NCBI GenBank assembly: GCA_000263395.1
Contig: AJXE01000005.1
Span: forward strand, 124,001 to 188,000
Length of the DNA: 64,000 nt
Direction: 5' to 3'
Origin: Stutzerimonas stutzeri TS44
GTDB taxonomy: Bacteria; Pseudomonadota; Gammaproteobacteria; Pseudomonadales; Pseudomonadaceae
Shown: in pieces, positions 18,628-29,280 of the stretch
How the letters are laid out: each line of letters starts with the position of its first letter
Position numbering within the stretch: position 1 is the stretch's first letter
The notes under the pieces: generated by a model
The model's input: the letters and a program-made list of their open reading frames with translations, nothing else
What the model was told of the DNA's origin: nothing
Databases searched by the model: none
Translations under genes and position numbers: made by a program

Positions 18628-18822
18628 CTAACACGGAGTACCGGCGTTAATAGCAGTGCACAGTTCCGTGATTTTCGAATCGACTTCGCCTCCCAAGGTG
18701 ACAAATGCAGCAGCTACAGTCGCCGTTATCAGCCCCCCCGCCACCGCATACTCCACGATGGTCAGCCCGTCTTCGTCCTTCGCGAACTTCAATACCGCGC
18801 GCTTGATCATTTGCATGGTCAT
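18628..18822 (-). CDS. flp: Flp type IVb pilin
   Basis: This 64-residue prepilin has a 17-residue basic leader ending in DEDG, then LTIVEYAVAGGLITATVAAAF, with the Gly(-1)/Glu(+5)-Tyr(+6) pattern of Flp pilins. The C-terminus has two cysteines that may pair. ATG 18822 was chosen because it follows GAGGTGA; upstream extension to 18864 would disrupt the leader. It is the first gene of the Tad operon and faces the AraC-type regulator across a 309-base gap. Confidence 0.92.
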   Translation of the reverse strand: MTMQMIKRAVLKFAKDEDGLTIVEYAVAGGLITATVAAAFVTLGGEVDSKITELCTAINAGTPC

Positions 18823-19131
18823 TTCGTTCACCTCACTGAGGAATGTCGGTTCAACAGCTGGCAACGCTTCGTGCGTTGCTCGAGGTGAAAGGTAGCCACG
18901 GTGCCACTACACCGTTAGGACTCCATTGCGGGTCGCTAGCACTCAATTTCCAAAGGCAGGAAGCGGCTGCGGGCGGCATGCACGGGCGTCGCTGGCGGGC
19001 AGTTGGGAAGCGTTCGCGCGCTCATAACAGCAAATCGCCATCAAACGCAGCGCTTAGCAGAATCGGTTCCGAGCAACTGATGGCGTATCGCCAATACTCT
19101 CTGCAAACAAATACCGCCTAGAGGTGAGTCT
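18823..19131 (+). promoter_or_regulatory. Divergent intergenic region between flp and the AraC-type regulator
   Basis: This 309-base gap has no credible gene and must hold promoters for both flp (leftward) and the regulator (rightward). It is less GC-rich toward 19020-19110. A perfect 7-base inverted repeat lies at 18861-18879, within the likely flp leader. I could not fix -35/-10 boxes with confidence, and a sigma-54 match was tested and rejected. Confidence 0.55.
18861..18879. repeat. Perfect 7-base inverted repeat upstream of flp
   Basis: GCAACGC and GCGTTGC are separated by the 5-base spacer TTCGT. The repeat lies 39-57 bases upstream of the flp start codon. It could be a protein operator or a hairpin in the flp leader mRNA. 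No T-tract follows on either strand, so it is not a classical terminator. Confidence 0.6.
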
Positions 19132-20028
19132 GTGCCGAAGTCGAACTCGCCCAACCTTCCCTTGTTGCTCTGGCTCGACCTGTCCCACGACCGCAGTACC
19201 GCGACGCTGATGCAACAGTTCACCGCGTTCGCCGAATGCCGTCTGCTGCAGGGCCACAACCTGGTCGAAGGGCCGCAGGGCCGCCGGATCGACATGATCT
19301 GCATGCACTACGACCGCCCCGACGTGCTCGGTCTGAACCAGTTGCAGCAGGTCAAGCGCGCCGCGCCGTCGATCCCGATCACCATGTTGACCGTGCAGCA
19401 TTCCGAAGAGCTGGCGGTATGGGCGATGCGCTCGCGGGTCTGGGAGTACCTCACCCTGCCGCTGCCGACGGCCGAGCTGCAGCGCTATCGCCAGGCGCTG
19501 CAACGGTTGTGCGACCTGCGCCGACAGCCCGAGGGCGGCAACCGCAAGGTGGCGGGCGAGCACTTCCCGGACCTGCCGGCCAGCATCCGCCTGACCGCCG
19601 GCCACCAGAAACACCAGTCGCTGGCCCGCGCGCTGTACTACATCGACCAGCATCTGTGCGAGAACATCGACCAGAGAGACCTGGCACAGCTGTGCGGCAT
19701 GACGCCCTCGCGCTTCAGCCGCCTGTTCAAGGACGTGCACGGTGTGTGCTACCAGGAGTACGTGCTGGGCAGGCGCCTGGAACTGGCCAAGGACCGCCTC
19801 GACAACAGCCGGATGTCGATCACCACCATCGGCTACGAGGCAGGCTTTCGCGATCCGTCCTACTTCGCCCGGGCGTTCAGGCAGTTCGTCGGCTGCACCC
19901 CCAGCGAATACCGCGCCAACGCCGGCCTGGCGGCCCGCGCGGCCGTTCACGATCTCTCCGCTGCACAGCACCTGGAGCTGGAGGCCGAACCGCTGCCGCT
20001 GCCGGAAGTGGCGCTCCTGTCGAAATAG
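19132..20028 (+). CDS. AraC-family regulator with degenerate receiver domain
   Basis: This 298-residue protein has an N-terminal part (about 10-125) with receiver-fold spacing (LLLWLDL, IDMICMHYD, PITMLTVQH, EYLTLPLP). The phospho-acceptor Asp is not in place after strand 3, and the usual Lys-Pro reads Leu-Pro. The C-terminus (about 160-265) is a two-helix-turn-helix AraC/XylS DNA-binding domain (DLAQLCGMTPSRFSRLFK, ITTIGYEAGFRDPSYFARAF). The start is GTG 19132 after GAGGTGA. It is divergent from flp and the likely regulator of the Tad operon, probably not controlled by normal phosphorylation. The final 40 residues are Ala/Leu/Pro-rich. Confidence 0.83.
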   Translation: MPKSNSPNLPLLLWLDLSHDRSTATLMQQFTAFAECRLLQGHNLVEGPQGRRIDMICMHYDRPDVLGLNQLQQVKRAAPSIPITMLTVQHSEELAVWAMRSRVWEYLTLPLPTAELQRYRQALQRLCDLRRQPEGGNRKVAGEHFPDLPASIRLTAGHQKHQSLARALYYIDQHLCENIDQRDLAQLCGMTPSRFSRLFKDVHGVCYQEYVLGRRLELAKDRLDNSRMSITTIGYEAGFRDPSYFARAFRQFVGCTPSEYRANAGLAARAAVHDLSAAQHLELEAEPLPLPEVALLSK

Positions 20029-20096
20029 CGCCCCGCGTGTGAGCGGCGACGAATAGCGGCATACTTGCCCTCCTCCGCAACAGCTCCGGCCCTACC

Positions 20097-21629
<1,533 letters not shown>

Positions 21630-21723
21630 ACGGCACGGGCGCGCCGGGCCGGATAGGCGCGCAACCGGAGCACTTCGCGGCAGGCTCCGGCGGCTGGCGC
21701 TGGGTATTCGCGACCGGCCTCCG

Positions 21724-21729
21724 TACAAT
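21724..21729 (+). promoter_or_regulatory. Possible -10 box for ybiT
   Basis: TACAAT followed by ACGCGCC is a typical pseudomonad -10 context. The -35 at the right spacing (TTCGCG) is weak. If correct, the ybiT leader would be about 145 bases long. The rest of the gap at 21630-21880 shows no gene. Confidence 0.3.
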
Positions 21730-21880
21730 ACGCGCCTCACGATAGACCCCGATGCCGGGCATGCAGCCCGCACTCGACGCTGCCCGCCGTGGCGACGCCA
21801 CCGTCGCCGGGCCGCAATGGCACGCGAAACCTGCCCACAAGCCCCAACGTAACCCTTTGAAACCCGCGAGATAGAGCCTC

Positions 21881-23470
21881 TTGATTTCCACCGCTAACAT
21901 CACCATGCAGTTCGGCGCCAAGCCGCTGTTCGAAAACGTTTCCGTCAAGTTCGGCGGCGGCAACCGCTACGGCCTGATCGGCGCCAACGGCTGCGGCAAG
22001 TCGACCTTCATGAAGATTCTCGGCGGCGAGCTGGAGCCGTCGGCCGGTCAGGTGATGCTCGAACCCAACGTGCGCCTGGGCAAGCTGCGCCAGGACCAGT
22101 TCGCCTACGAAGACTTCAGCGTGATCGACACCGTGATCATGGGCCATGAGGAGCTGTGGCAGATCAAGGCCGAGCGTGACCGCATCTATGCCCTGCCGGA
22201 AATGAGCGAGGACGACGGTATGGCGGTCGCCGAGCTGGAAGTGCAGTTCGCCGAGTTCGACGGCTACACCGCGGAATCGCGCGCCGGCGAGCTGCTGCTC
22301 GGCCTGGGCATTCCGCTGGAGCAGCATTTCGGCCCGATGAGCGCCGTCGCACCGGGCTGGAAGCTGCGCGTGCTGCTGGCCCAGGCGCTGTTCTCCGACC
22401 CGGAAGTGCTGCTGCTGGACGAACCGACCAACCACCTGGACATCAACACCATCCGCTGGCTGGAATCGGTGCTCACGGCGCGCAACAGCACCATGATCAT
22501 CATTTCCCACGACCGTCACTTCCTGAACTCGGTCTGCACCCACATGGCCGACCTGGATTACGGCGAGCTGCGCCTGTTCCCCGGCAACTACGACGAATAC
22601 ATGACCGCCGCGACCCAGGCCCGCGAGCGTCTGCTGTCGGACAACGCCAAGAAGAAGGCGCAGATCGCCGAACTGCAGACCTTCGTCAGCCGCTTCTCGG
22701 CCAACGCCTCCAAGGCCAAGCAGGCCACCAGCCGCGCCAAGCTGATCGACAAGATCCAGCTGGAAGAGGTCAAGCCGTCCAGCCGGGTCAGCCCGTTCAT
22801 CCGCTTCGAGCAGTACAAGAAGCTGCATCGCCAGGCGGTCACGCTGGAACGCCTCAGCCAGGGTTACGATGGCGTGGCGCTGTTCAAGAACCTGAACCTG
22901 CAGATCGAAGCCGGCGAGCGCGTGGCCATCATCGGCCCCAACGGCATCGGCAAGACCACCCTGCTGCGCACGCTGGTCGGCGAGATGCCGCCGCTGTCCG
23001 GCGAAGTGAAATGGACCGAAAGCGCCGACGTCGGCTACTTCGCCCAGGACCATGCCGAGGACTTCGAGGACGACGTGACGCTGTTCGACTGGATGGGCCA
23101 GTGGACCCAGGGCGGCGAACAGCTGGTGCGTGGCACGCTCGGGCGCATGCTGTTCTCCAACGACGAGATCAAGAAGTCGGTGAAGGTGATTTCCGGCGGT
23201 GAACAGGGCCGCATGCTGTTCGGCAAGCTGATCCTGAAGAAGCCCAACGTGCTGGTGATGGACGAACCGACCAACCACCTGGACATGGAGTCGATCGAGG
23301 CGCTCAACCTGGCGCTGGAGAACTATCCGGGCACGCTGATCTTCGTCAGCCATGACCGCGAGTTCGTCAGCTCGCTGGCCACGCGCATCATCGAGCTGTC
23401 GGAGAACGGCGTGACCGACTTCAGCGGCAGCTACGACGACTACCTGCGCAGCCAGGGCGTGCTGGTCTGA
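21881..23470 (+). CDS. ybiT: ABC-F family ATPase YbiT
   Basis: This 529-residue protein has two ABC ATPase domains and no membrane segments, and is closely similar in length and sequence to E. coli YbiT. Walker A motifs are GANGCGKS (34-41) and GPNGIGKT (352-359). Both halves carry Walker [12 protein letters not shown] or [11 protein letters not shown], and the linker is a charged helical hairpin. ABC-F proteins bind the ribosomal E site and relieve stalled translation. The start is a TTG at 21881, matching the E. coli N-terminus. A strong terminator follows. Confidence 0.93.
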   Translation: MISTANITMQFGAKPLFENVSVKFGGGNRYGLIGANGCGKSTFMKILGGELEPSAGQVMLEPNVRLGKLRQDQFAYEDFSVIDTVIMGHEELWQIKAERDRIYALPEMSEDDGMAVAELEVQFAEFDGYTAESRAGELLLGLGIPLEQHFGPMSAVAPGWKLRVLLAQALFSDPEVLLLDEPTNHLDINTIRWLESVLTARNSTMIIISHDRHFLNSVCTHMADLDYGELRLFPGNYDEYMTAATQARERLLSDNAKKKAQIAELQTFVSRFSANASKAKQATSRAKLIDKIQLEEVKPSSRVSPFIRFEQYKKLHRQAVTLERLSQGYDGVALFKNLNLQIEAGERVAIIGPNGIGKTTLLRTLVGEMPPLSGEVKWTESADVGYFAQDHAEDFEDDVTLFDWMGQWTQGGEQLVRGTLGRMLFSNDEIKKSVKVISGGEQGRMLFGKLILKKPNVLVMDEPTNHLDMESIEALNLALENYPGTLIFVSHDREFVSSLATRIIELSENGVTDFSGSYDDYLRSQGVLV

Positions 23471-23489
23471 TCGATCGACAAGCCCCATG

Positions 23490-23518
23490 AAAAAGCCCCG
23501 CGAAAGCGGGGCTTTTTT
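23490..23518 (+). terminator. Rho-independent terminator after ybiT (bidirectional)
   Basis: A 7-base GC stem (GCCCCGC / GCGGGGC) with a GAAA loop is flanked by five A on the left and six T on the right. The symmetrical form can stop both ybiT and the convergent uppP transcript. Confidence 0.93.
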
Positions 23519-23536
23519 GTTTCCAGGCTCAGCGTT

Positions 23537-24367
23537 CTAGCCGACCGCCGTGCTCCAGTCGATCAGGCCGAACTGCCAGGTCGCCAGGATGAGGATGCCG
23601 AAGACGATGCGATACCAGGCGAACGCCGCATAGCTGTGGTTGCCGATGAACTTCAGCAGCGCCCGCACTGCCAGCATCGCAAAGAGAAACGAGGTGACGA
23701 AGCCGATGGCGAATACCGGGAAGTCGCCGGGCTGGAACAGGTCGCGATACTTGTAGCCCGAGTACACGGCCGCGCCCACCATCGTCGGCATCGCCAGGAA
23801 GAAGGAGAATTCCGTCGCCGCCTTGCGCGACAGGCCGAACAGCAAGCCGCCGATGATTGTCGAGCCGGAGCGCGAGGTGCCCGGCACCAGCGCCAGGCAC
23901 TGGGCGAAACCGACCTTGAGCGCGTGCGTCCAGCGCATGTCGTCGACCGTTTCGGCTTCAATGCGATGGTCGCGGTTCTCCGCCCAGAGCATGACGATGC
24001 CACCGATCACCAGCGCGGTGGCGACCGTGATCGGGTTGAACAGGTAATGATGGATCAGGTCAGCGAACAGCACGCCGAGCACCACGGCCGGCATGAAGGC
24101 GATCAGCAGGTTCAGCGTGAATTTCTGCGCCTCGCGCTCCTTCGGCAGGCCTACCACCACGCCGAGAATCTTGCGCCGGTACTCCCAGACCACCGCCAGG
24201 ATGGCGCCCAGCTGAATGATGATGTTGAAGGCCAGCGCGCGGTCGCCGCCAAAACCGATCAGATCCGCAACGATGATCTGGTGTCCGGTACTGGATACCG
24301 GCAGAAACTCCGTCAGGCCCTCGACCACTCCCAGAATCAATGCCTGTACGGCAATCCAAAGATCCAT
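23537..24367 (-). CDS. uppP: Undecaprenyl-diphosphatase UppP/BacA
   Basis: This polytopic membrane protein of 276 residues recycles undecaprenyl diphosphate to the monophosphate carrier for peptidoglycan and surface polysaccharide synthesis. The two family motifs are present: [14 protein letters not shown] at residues 16-29 and PGTSRSGST near residue 165. Loss or overexpression of such proteins alters bacitracin sensitivity. The start follows a GGGGA site. It is monocistronic, divergent from the chemoreceptor gene. Confidence 0.95.
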   Translation of the reverse strand: MDLWIAVQALILGVVEGLTEFLPVSSTGHQIIVADLIGFGGDRALAFNIIIQLGAILAVVWEYRRKILGVVVGLPKEREAQKFTLNLLIAFMPAVVLGVLFADLIHHYLFNPITVATALVIGGIVMLWAENRDHRIEAETVDDMRWTHALKVGFAQCLALVPGTSRSGSTIIGGLLFGLSRKAATEFSFFLAMPTMVGAAVYSGYKYRDLFQPGDFPVFAIGFVTSFLFAMLAVRALLKFIGNHSYAAFAWYRIVFGILILATWQFGLIDWSTAVG

Positions 24368-24632
24368 CTATTCCCCATCAGCGATGCAGACCATCGCACT
24401 TGAAAATACAACAAAGGTATATGCCAGAGCGGCGTCTGGCGGCTGTTCTGACTCGTCGCGGCCAAGTAAATTCCGCCGCGCGTCTGGAGGGGGCTCATTT
24501 TTAGCCAGGCGCGGCCGAAAAGCTATCAGGGAGAGGCTGGACAGGCAGAGGGCGACGATCACTCACCTGCCCGGCACATTGCACCGGTCTTGGTGCGCAT
24601 AACGATAAAAGGCTCACCAGGAGTTCTACGAA

Positions 24633-26267
24633 ATGAATCTGCTGCGCAAGTTTCCCATCAGCAAGCGTCTGTGGCTGATCCCAGTGGTCGCCATCGTCAT
24701 GCTGTTCATCCTCGGCATGCTGATGATCCAGCAGGTACGCAGCGATCTGTACAAGGGCAAGCAGGAGATGACCCGCCATGTGGTCGAGACGGCCGCCGGC
24801 ATCTTCGATCACTACCGCCAGCTCGAAACCAGCGGTGCGCTGTCCACCGCCGAGGCGCAGCAGGCGGCCATCAAGCAGATCCGCGCCTTGCGCTACGACG
24901 GCCAGGACTACTTCTGGGTCAACGATCTCGGCCCGACCATGATCATGCACCCGATGCAGCCCAAGCTCGAAGGCCAGGACCTTTCCCAGGTCAAGGACCC
25001 GACCGGCAAGGCGCTGTTCAACGAAATGGTCGCCGTGGCCCGCCGCGACGGCGCCGGGGCCGTGGACTACATGTGGGCCAAGCCGGGCGAAGCCGACCCG
25101 GTGCCGAAGATTTCCTACGTCCAGCTGTTCCAGCCCTGGGGCTGGATCATCGGCTCGGGCATCTACGTCGATGACGTCGAGGCCGAGTTCAAGAACTATC
25201 TGATGCGTTTCTCCATCATCGGGCTGTTCATCGCGGCGATCATGGCCGTACTGGTGGCTATTCTGATCCGCAGCATCACCCGCCCGCTGCGCAACTCAAT
25301 GTCGGCGATGGCCAACATCGCCAGCGGCGAGGCCGATCTGACGCGCGATCTGGATGTCTCCGGCAACGATGAACTGACCACCCTGGGCCGCGATTTCAAT
25401 CGCTTCACCGGCAAGCTGCGCAGCGTGATCGGCCAGTTGCTGGAGACGGCGCAGTCGCTGGGACAGTCGTCCCAGACGCTCGGCAGCGTCTCCGGGGAAG
25501 CCTTCCAGCAGAGCCAGCAGCAGCTGCAGCAGATGGAACTGGTGGCCACCGCGATCAACGAAGTCACCTACGCCGTGCAGGAAGTCGCGAAGAACGCCGA
25601 GCATGCCGCCGGCGAGGTCGGCGACGCCGAGAGCCAGGCCGGCCAGGGCCAGCAGAACATCGAGGCCAGCCTGCAACAGATCGACCAGCTGTCGGCCACC
25701 ATCAGCCAGGCCGTCGACGTCATCCAGTCGCTGGCCGATGAAACCACCAAGATCGGCAGTGTGCTTGAGGTGATCGGTTCCATCGCCGACCAGACCAACC
25801 TGCTCGCGCTCAACGCCGCCATCGAGGCCGCTCGCGCTGGCGAGCAGGGCCGCGGCTTCGCCGTGGTCGCCGACGAGGTGCGCCTGCTCGCGCAGCGCAC
25901 CCAGCAATCGACGGCGGAAATCCAGACCATGATCGAGCGTCTGCAGAAGAACTCCGGCGCGGCGGTGAACGTGATCATGGAGAGCAACCGCGCTTCGCAG
26001 CTCACCGTCGAGCAGGCCAGCCAGGCCGGCGAGAGCCTCGGGCAGATCGCCCAGGCGCTGCGCAACCTGTCCGGCCTCAATGCCTCCATCGCCAGCGCCA
26101 CGCTGCAGCAGTCGCATGTGGTCGAGGACATCAACCAGAACGTCACCCAGGCCGCCGGTCTGGCACAACAGAGCACCGATGCCGCCGAGCAGACCCGCGA
26201 GGCCGGCAAGCACCTCGGTGAACTGGCCGAACGCCTGAACGGCCTGCTGCGCCAGTTCCGCGTCTGA
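24633..26267 (+). CDS. Methyl-accepting chemotaxis protein with periplasmic Cache domain
   Basis: This 544-residue protein has TM1 near 12-32, a single-Cache (sCache_2) sensor domain (about 35-185, with [20 protein letters not shown]), TM2 near 190-212, and HAMP 213-265. A cytoplasmic coiled-coil signalling domain has the conserved tip [20 protein letters not shown] near residues 395-415. sCache_2 receptors often sense small carboxylates, but the ligand is not predictable here. The start follows AGGAG. The 265-base upstream gap has an inverted repeat GCACC-N6-GGTGC at 24581-24596 and no other gene. Confidence 0.92.
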   Translation: MNLLRKFPISKRLWLIPVVAIVMLFILGMLMIQQVRSDLYKGKQEMTRHVVETAAGIFDHYRQLETSGALSTAEAQQAAIKQIRALRYDGQDYFWVNDLGPTMIMHPMQPKLEGQDLSQVKDPTGKALFNEMVAVARRDGAGAVDYMWAKPGEADPVPKISYVQLFQPWGWIIGSGIYVDDVEAEFKNYLMRFSIIGLFIAAIMAVLVAILIRSITRPLRNSMSAMANIASGEADLTRDLDVSGNDELTTLGRDFNRFTGKLRSVIGQLLETAQSLGQSSQTLGSVSGEAFQQSQQQLQQMELVATAINEVTYAVQEVAKNAEHAAGEVGDAESQAGQGQQNIEASLQQIDQLSATISQAVDVIQSLADETTKIGSVLEVIGSIADQTNLLALNAAIEAARAGEQGRGFAVVADEVRLLAQRTQQSTAEIQTMIERLQKNSGAAVNVIMESNRASQLTVEQASQAGESLGQIAQALRNLSGLNASIASATLQQSHVVEDINQNVTQAAGLAQQSTDAAEQTREAGKHLGELAERLNGLLRQFRV

Positions 26268-26275
26268 TCGGCGAA

Positions 26276-26298
26276 GCGCCCCGGTTACATCGGGGCGC
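26276..26298. repeat. GC-rich 8-base hairpin after the chemoreceptor gene
   Basis: GCGCCCCG and CGGGGCGC flank a 7-base loop. It has no T-tract and lies 9 bases before a second hairpin that has one. Together they form a tandem 3' structure after the chemoreceptor gene. Confidence 0.65.
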
Positions 26299-26306
26299 CG
26301 AGTCAC

Positions 26307-26333
26307 ACGGCAGGCATCGGCCTGCCGTTTTTT
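26307..26333 (+). terminator. Rho-independent terminator after the chemoreceptor gene
   Basis: ACGGCAGG pairs with CCTGCCGT around a 6-base loop, followed by a run of six T. This is a clear intrinsic terminator. Confidence 0.92.
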
Positions 26334-26607
26334 ATTTGGCGACAAGTTGTCGCAGCAGGATTCACCACCGGCCGCCTGAAAAACTTCGGTAATCAGCAGT
26401 AAATTCCTTTAACTTCATAGACTTAGAAATCTCCGACAGCACGCCCAGAGCCAGTCCCGCGCGTTATACCTTTGGCTAATTGCAAAAAAACCACAACTCA
26501 CGGAATTTCGGTGTGACTCGCAAGTCCTCTGCGTACATCAACTGCATGTAAGGCCAACGCCGCAAGGCTCGAATGGCCCACCCATCGCACACAGAGAGAC
26601 ATGCCCA
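26334..26607 (+). other. AT-richer intergenic stretch, probable promoter of the 89-residue protein gene
   Basis: Together with the terminator, the gene-free stretch is about 340 bases. It is richer in A/T than its surroundings, with TTATACCT near 26464-26471 as a possible -10 and an A-tract at 26484-26490. No coding frame with a ribosome binding site is visible on either strand. Confidence 0.35.
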
Positions 26608-26877
26608 ATGAACGCACCGCTCCGCATCAACGACGCCCTCCTCATCACCGATCGCGCATTCAAACCCTTCCAGTGCGTAGCCTGGACCCTGCCGGAAGGT
26701 AACGGCGAAGTCAGCATCACCGTTGTCGACAGCGCCCTCGCCCGCCCGCTGGGCCGCTGCAAGATGTCCAGCAACGTATATAGCGATCCGGTCAAGCTGG
26801 GCGAAGCGCTGGAGCAGTCCCGCGAGCAGATGACCCGCGACGGTATCCACTTCTCGCCCTGGCACATGCCTGAATAA
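26608..26877 (+). CDS. Conserved-looking small protein of unknown function (89 residues)
   Basis: This soluble, mixed alpha/beta-looking protein has no signal peptide or membrane segment. It has one conserved-looking block, FQCVAWTLPEGNGEVSITVVD, and a C-terminal charged helix ending in SPWHMPE. It resembles uncharacterised proteins I associate with Pseudomonas, but no function is known to me. It stands alone between two terminators. Confidence 0.65.
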   Translation: MNAPLRINDALLITDRAFKPFQCVAWTLPEGNGEVSITVVDSALARPLGRCKMSSNVYSDPVKLGEALEQSREQMTRDGIHFSPWHMPE

Positions 26878-26896
26878 ATCCGGCGCGTGTCTCCAG

Positions 26897-26926
26897 AAGG
26901 CCCGGCAGCTCTGCTCCGGGCCTTTT
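26897..26926 (+). terminator. Rho-independent terminator
   Basis: AAGGCCCGG and CCGGGCCTT flank a loop of about 10 bases, followed by a short T-run (CCTTTTGC). It ends the monocistronic 89-residue protein gene. Confidence 0.82.
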
Positions 26927-27016
26927 GCATTTCCGGTCACTGCGTTAGCTACGCGTCGACCGACCCATTCGCCTGTTTCACGGTCAGTACAGATATCGAC
27001 GAAACAGGAGAACCCC

Positions 27017-27304
27017 ATGAAAGGTGCGCACGCCTACGTCAACGACCAATGGCACAGCAGCGGGCTGGCCAACCTGCCACAAGGGCCGGGCGCTCACGAC
27101 ATCACCCTGAAATTCATCATCGCGCGCGACGCCCAGTTCACCGGGCTGTTCGAGCAGATCGGCAAGATTGCCCTGCAGCACCTGCAGGAGGCCTATCCGG
27201 GACGCGACGTTACCCACGCATCGATAGTCGGCTCCGTGGTCGGGGACGGCAGCGGCGACGGGATCCGGCTCGGCTACCACGTAGCCCCAAGCCCGCACAG
27301 ATAA
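27017..27304 (+). CDS. Small protein of unknown function (95 residues)
   Basis: The start follows AGGAG at 27006-27010. The protein is soluble, with a central amphipathic helix (TGLFEQIGKIALQHLQEAY) and Gly/Asp-rich C-terminal part (GDGSGDGIRLGYHV). I recognise no family. It ends 15 bases before the DUF421 membrane protein gene, so the two are probably cotranscribed. Confidence 0.55.
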   Translation: MKGAHAYVNDQWHSSGLANLPQGPGAHDITLKFIIARDAQFTGLFEQIGKIALQHLQEAYPGRDVTHASIVGSVVGDGSGDGIRLGYHVAPSPHR

Positions 27305-27319
27305 CAAGACGAGTGACCA

Positions 27320-28012
27320 ATGACGCCCTTCGATTGGCAACGCATCCTGCTCGACGACTTTCCGCTGCTGTTCATCGCCGAGGTGTCGATGCGCGCGCTG
27401 TTCGCCTTCGTCGCCGTGTTCGCCTTTCTCAAGATCAGTGGCCGGCGCGGCGTCCGCCAGTTGTCGGTGTTCGAACTGGTGATCATCCTGACGCTCGGCT
27501 CGGCCGCGGGGGATGTGTCCTTCTACGAAGACGTCCCGCTGCTGCCGATCATTGCCGTGTTCGTCACCCTGCTTGGGCTGTATCGCCTCACGGTATTGCT
27601 GATGACCCACAGCCCGCGCTTCGGCGGCTGGCTCGAGGGCAAGCCGGTGACGATCATCCGCGATGGCCTCTACGAGCTGCACAGCCTGAGCCGCCATGAC
27701 ATCTCGGCCGACGAGTTCTTCATGGAGCTGCGTCAGCAGGGCGTCGAGCACCTCGGCCAGGTCCGGCTGGGCATTCTCGAAACCGATGGCAATGTCAGCC
27801 TGTACTTCCATACGCCGGAGCAGCTGCGCCCAGGCTTGCCGGTGCTGCCGCCGGAGCACCGGCCGGAATTTCGCCAGATCCCCGCCAGCGGCCTGTACGC
27901 CTGCAGTCACTGCGGTTTTCCGCAGACGCTCGAAAGCCAGCAGGGGGTGAGCTGTCCACGCTGCGGGCATCGCTGCTGGTGCAAGGCGCTGACTCACCCA
28001 CGTTTGCACTGA
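27320..28012 (+). CDS. DUF421/YetF-like membrane protein with C-terminal zinc ribbon
   Basis: This 230-residue protein has about three N-terminal membrane helices (20-100), then the YetF/DUF421 domain (LEGKPVTIIRDGLYELHSLSRHDISADEF, about 110-175). It ends in a zinc ribbon with CxxC pairs at C195/C198 and C212/C215 plus further cysteines. DUF421 proteins are poorly understood membrane proteins, some linked to spore or stress functions. The metal-binding tail suggests redox or zinc sensing, which is inference. Confidence 0.8.
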   Translation: MTPFDWQRILLDDFPLLFIAEVSMRALFAFVAVFAFLKISGRRGVRQLSVFELVIILTLGSAAGDVSFYEDVPLLPIIAVFVTLLGLYRLTVLLMTHSPRFGGWLEGKPVTIIRDGLYELHSLSRHDISADEFFMELRQQGVEHLGQVRLGILETDGNVSLYFHTPEQLRPGLPVLPPEHRPEFRQIPASGLYACSHCGFPQTLESQQGVSCPRCGHRCWCKALTHPRLH

Positions 28013-28099
28013 CGCGCGGTCCCGAACCGTGCCGCTGGTCGGCGGTCAGTCTGAACAGGGCCGACATCACGCCGGCCTCCCCCAAAAGGAGAAGCAGAC

Positions 28100-28264
28100 A
28101 TGCTGGGCGATTACTCCGCGATCAACGACCACCTCGATACCGCACGCAAACACGCCGATCAGGCCGAAACCGAAGGCAAGCCGGCAATCTACCGGGAAGC
28201 CATCGACGAACTGGTCGCCGCTATCCGCCTGCTGATGCGCAACAATCCCGAACGCGACGACTGA
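28100..28264 (+). CDS. Very small protein of unknown function (54 residues)
   Basis: A strong AAAAGGAG lies 7-8 bases before the ATG. The product is a predicted soluble two-helix peptide, highly charged (HLDTARKHADQAETEGKPAI, then EAIDELVAAIRLLM), with no membrane segment. Codon use matches the neighbours. It is convergent with the GGDEF gene. No function is recognised. Confidence 0.6.
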   Translation: MLGDYSAINDHLDTARKHADQAETEGKPAIYREAIDELVAAIRLLMRNNPERDD

Positions 28265-28315
28265 CTGCCCGGCCTGGTCGTTCACGCGGACAGCCACTCG
28301 GAGCCGGATCACCGT

Positions 28316-29278
28316 TCACTGCCCGCGTGCCGCGTGCTCATGCAGGGTGACGCAGTTGCGCCCGGCGGACTTGGAGGCGTAGAGCGCGCTGTCGGCCCAT
28401 TCGATCAGCTGCGCATAGCCCGTGCTGGGCTGGCCGAGATCGGCGATGCCCAGGCTGATGGTGAAACGGATCGGCCGCCCGTCGTGCTGCACTTCGTACG
28501 CCTCGACGGCCCGGCGCAGGCGCTCCGCGAAGATCAGTGCGCCCTGCTTGTCGGTATCCGGCAGCAACACCACGAACTCCTCGCCGCCATAGCGGCCCGC
28601 CACGTCGCAGTCGCGCATGGTTTCACGGATCAGCTCGGCGGCCTGCTGGATGACGGCATCGCCGGCCTGGTGGCCGTAGGTGTCGTTGATCGACTTGAAG
28701 TGATCGATATCGAACATCACCAGCGCGGCCTGACTCTCGTAGCGGCGATGGCGCGCATAGTCCTGGCGCAGGATTTCTTCCCAATGGCCGCGGTTGTACA
28801 GCCCGGTCAGGCGGTCGGTGCTGGACAGCCGCTGCAGCTCGCGGTTGGCCGCCTGCAACTGGCGGCGGTTCACCGCGACGTCGGTCACGTCGTAGATGAT
28901 CAGGCAGACTTGCTCGATGGTGCCACGGGTGCCCCGCAGCGGCAGCAGCGTGGTGTTCTGGTACATGAAGTCTTCCAGCCCGGTGATCGGCTGGTAGTTC
29001 TTGAAGCGCAGCAGGTACGGCCGCTGCTCCCAGATGGTGAACGACGGCGTGCCCAGGGTCATCACGCTCTCGACCTTGCGCCGGAACCACTCCTCGTCCA
29101 GCTCGGGAAACAGCGTGAAGAACGACTGCCGCAGCGCCGCCTGGGGCAGCACGCCGGAGCGGTTCTCCATGAAGGTGTTCCAGACCTCGATGCAGTAGTC
29201 GCGATCGAGCACCACGACACCAACGTCGATGCTCTGGACGACCGCCAGCAGCCAGTGGAATTCGCCGGGTTCGGACAT
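28316..29278 (-). CDS. PAS-GGDEF diguanylate cyclase
   Basis: This cytoplasmic protein of 320 residues has a PAS domain (about 8-120) followed by a GGDEF domain (about 155-310). The active site GGEEF at 231-235 is intact, and a product-inhibition RxxD site (RDCD, 222-225) stands five residues before it, so it should make cyclic di-GMP under feedback control. The start is 2 bases after the stop of the REC-CheC gene, so the two are translationally coupled and may act in one pathway. Confidence 0.92.
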   Translation of the reverse strand: MSEPGEFHWLLAVVQSIDVGVVVLDRDYCIEVWNTFMENRSGVLPQAALRQSFFTLFPELDEEWFRRKVESVMTLGTPSFTIWEQRPYLLRFKNYQPITGLEDFMYQNTTLLPLRGTRGTIEQVCLIIYDVTDVAVNRRQLQAANRELQRLSSTDRLTGLYNRGHWEEILRQDYARHRRYESQAALVMFDIDHFKSINDTYGHQAGDAVIQQAAELIRETMRDCDVAGRYGGEEFVVLLPDTDKQGALIFAERLRRAVEAYEVQHDGRPIRFTISLGIADLGQPSTGYAQLIEWADSALYASKSAGRNCVTLHEHAARGQ

Positions 29279-29280
29279 GT

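Noticed and set aside
18890-18910. Sigma-54-like promoter for flp on the minus strand (TGGCAC at the -24 position)
   Set aside because: The -12 element at the required spacing reads CTACC and lacks the conserved GC, so it does not fit.
24368-24562. 64-codon minus-strand frame just upstream of uppP
   Set aside because: GTG start with the only purine stretch directly adjacent to it, no recognised sequence, and it lies in a promoter gap.
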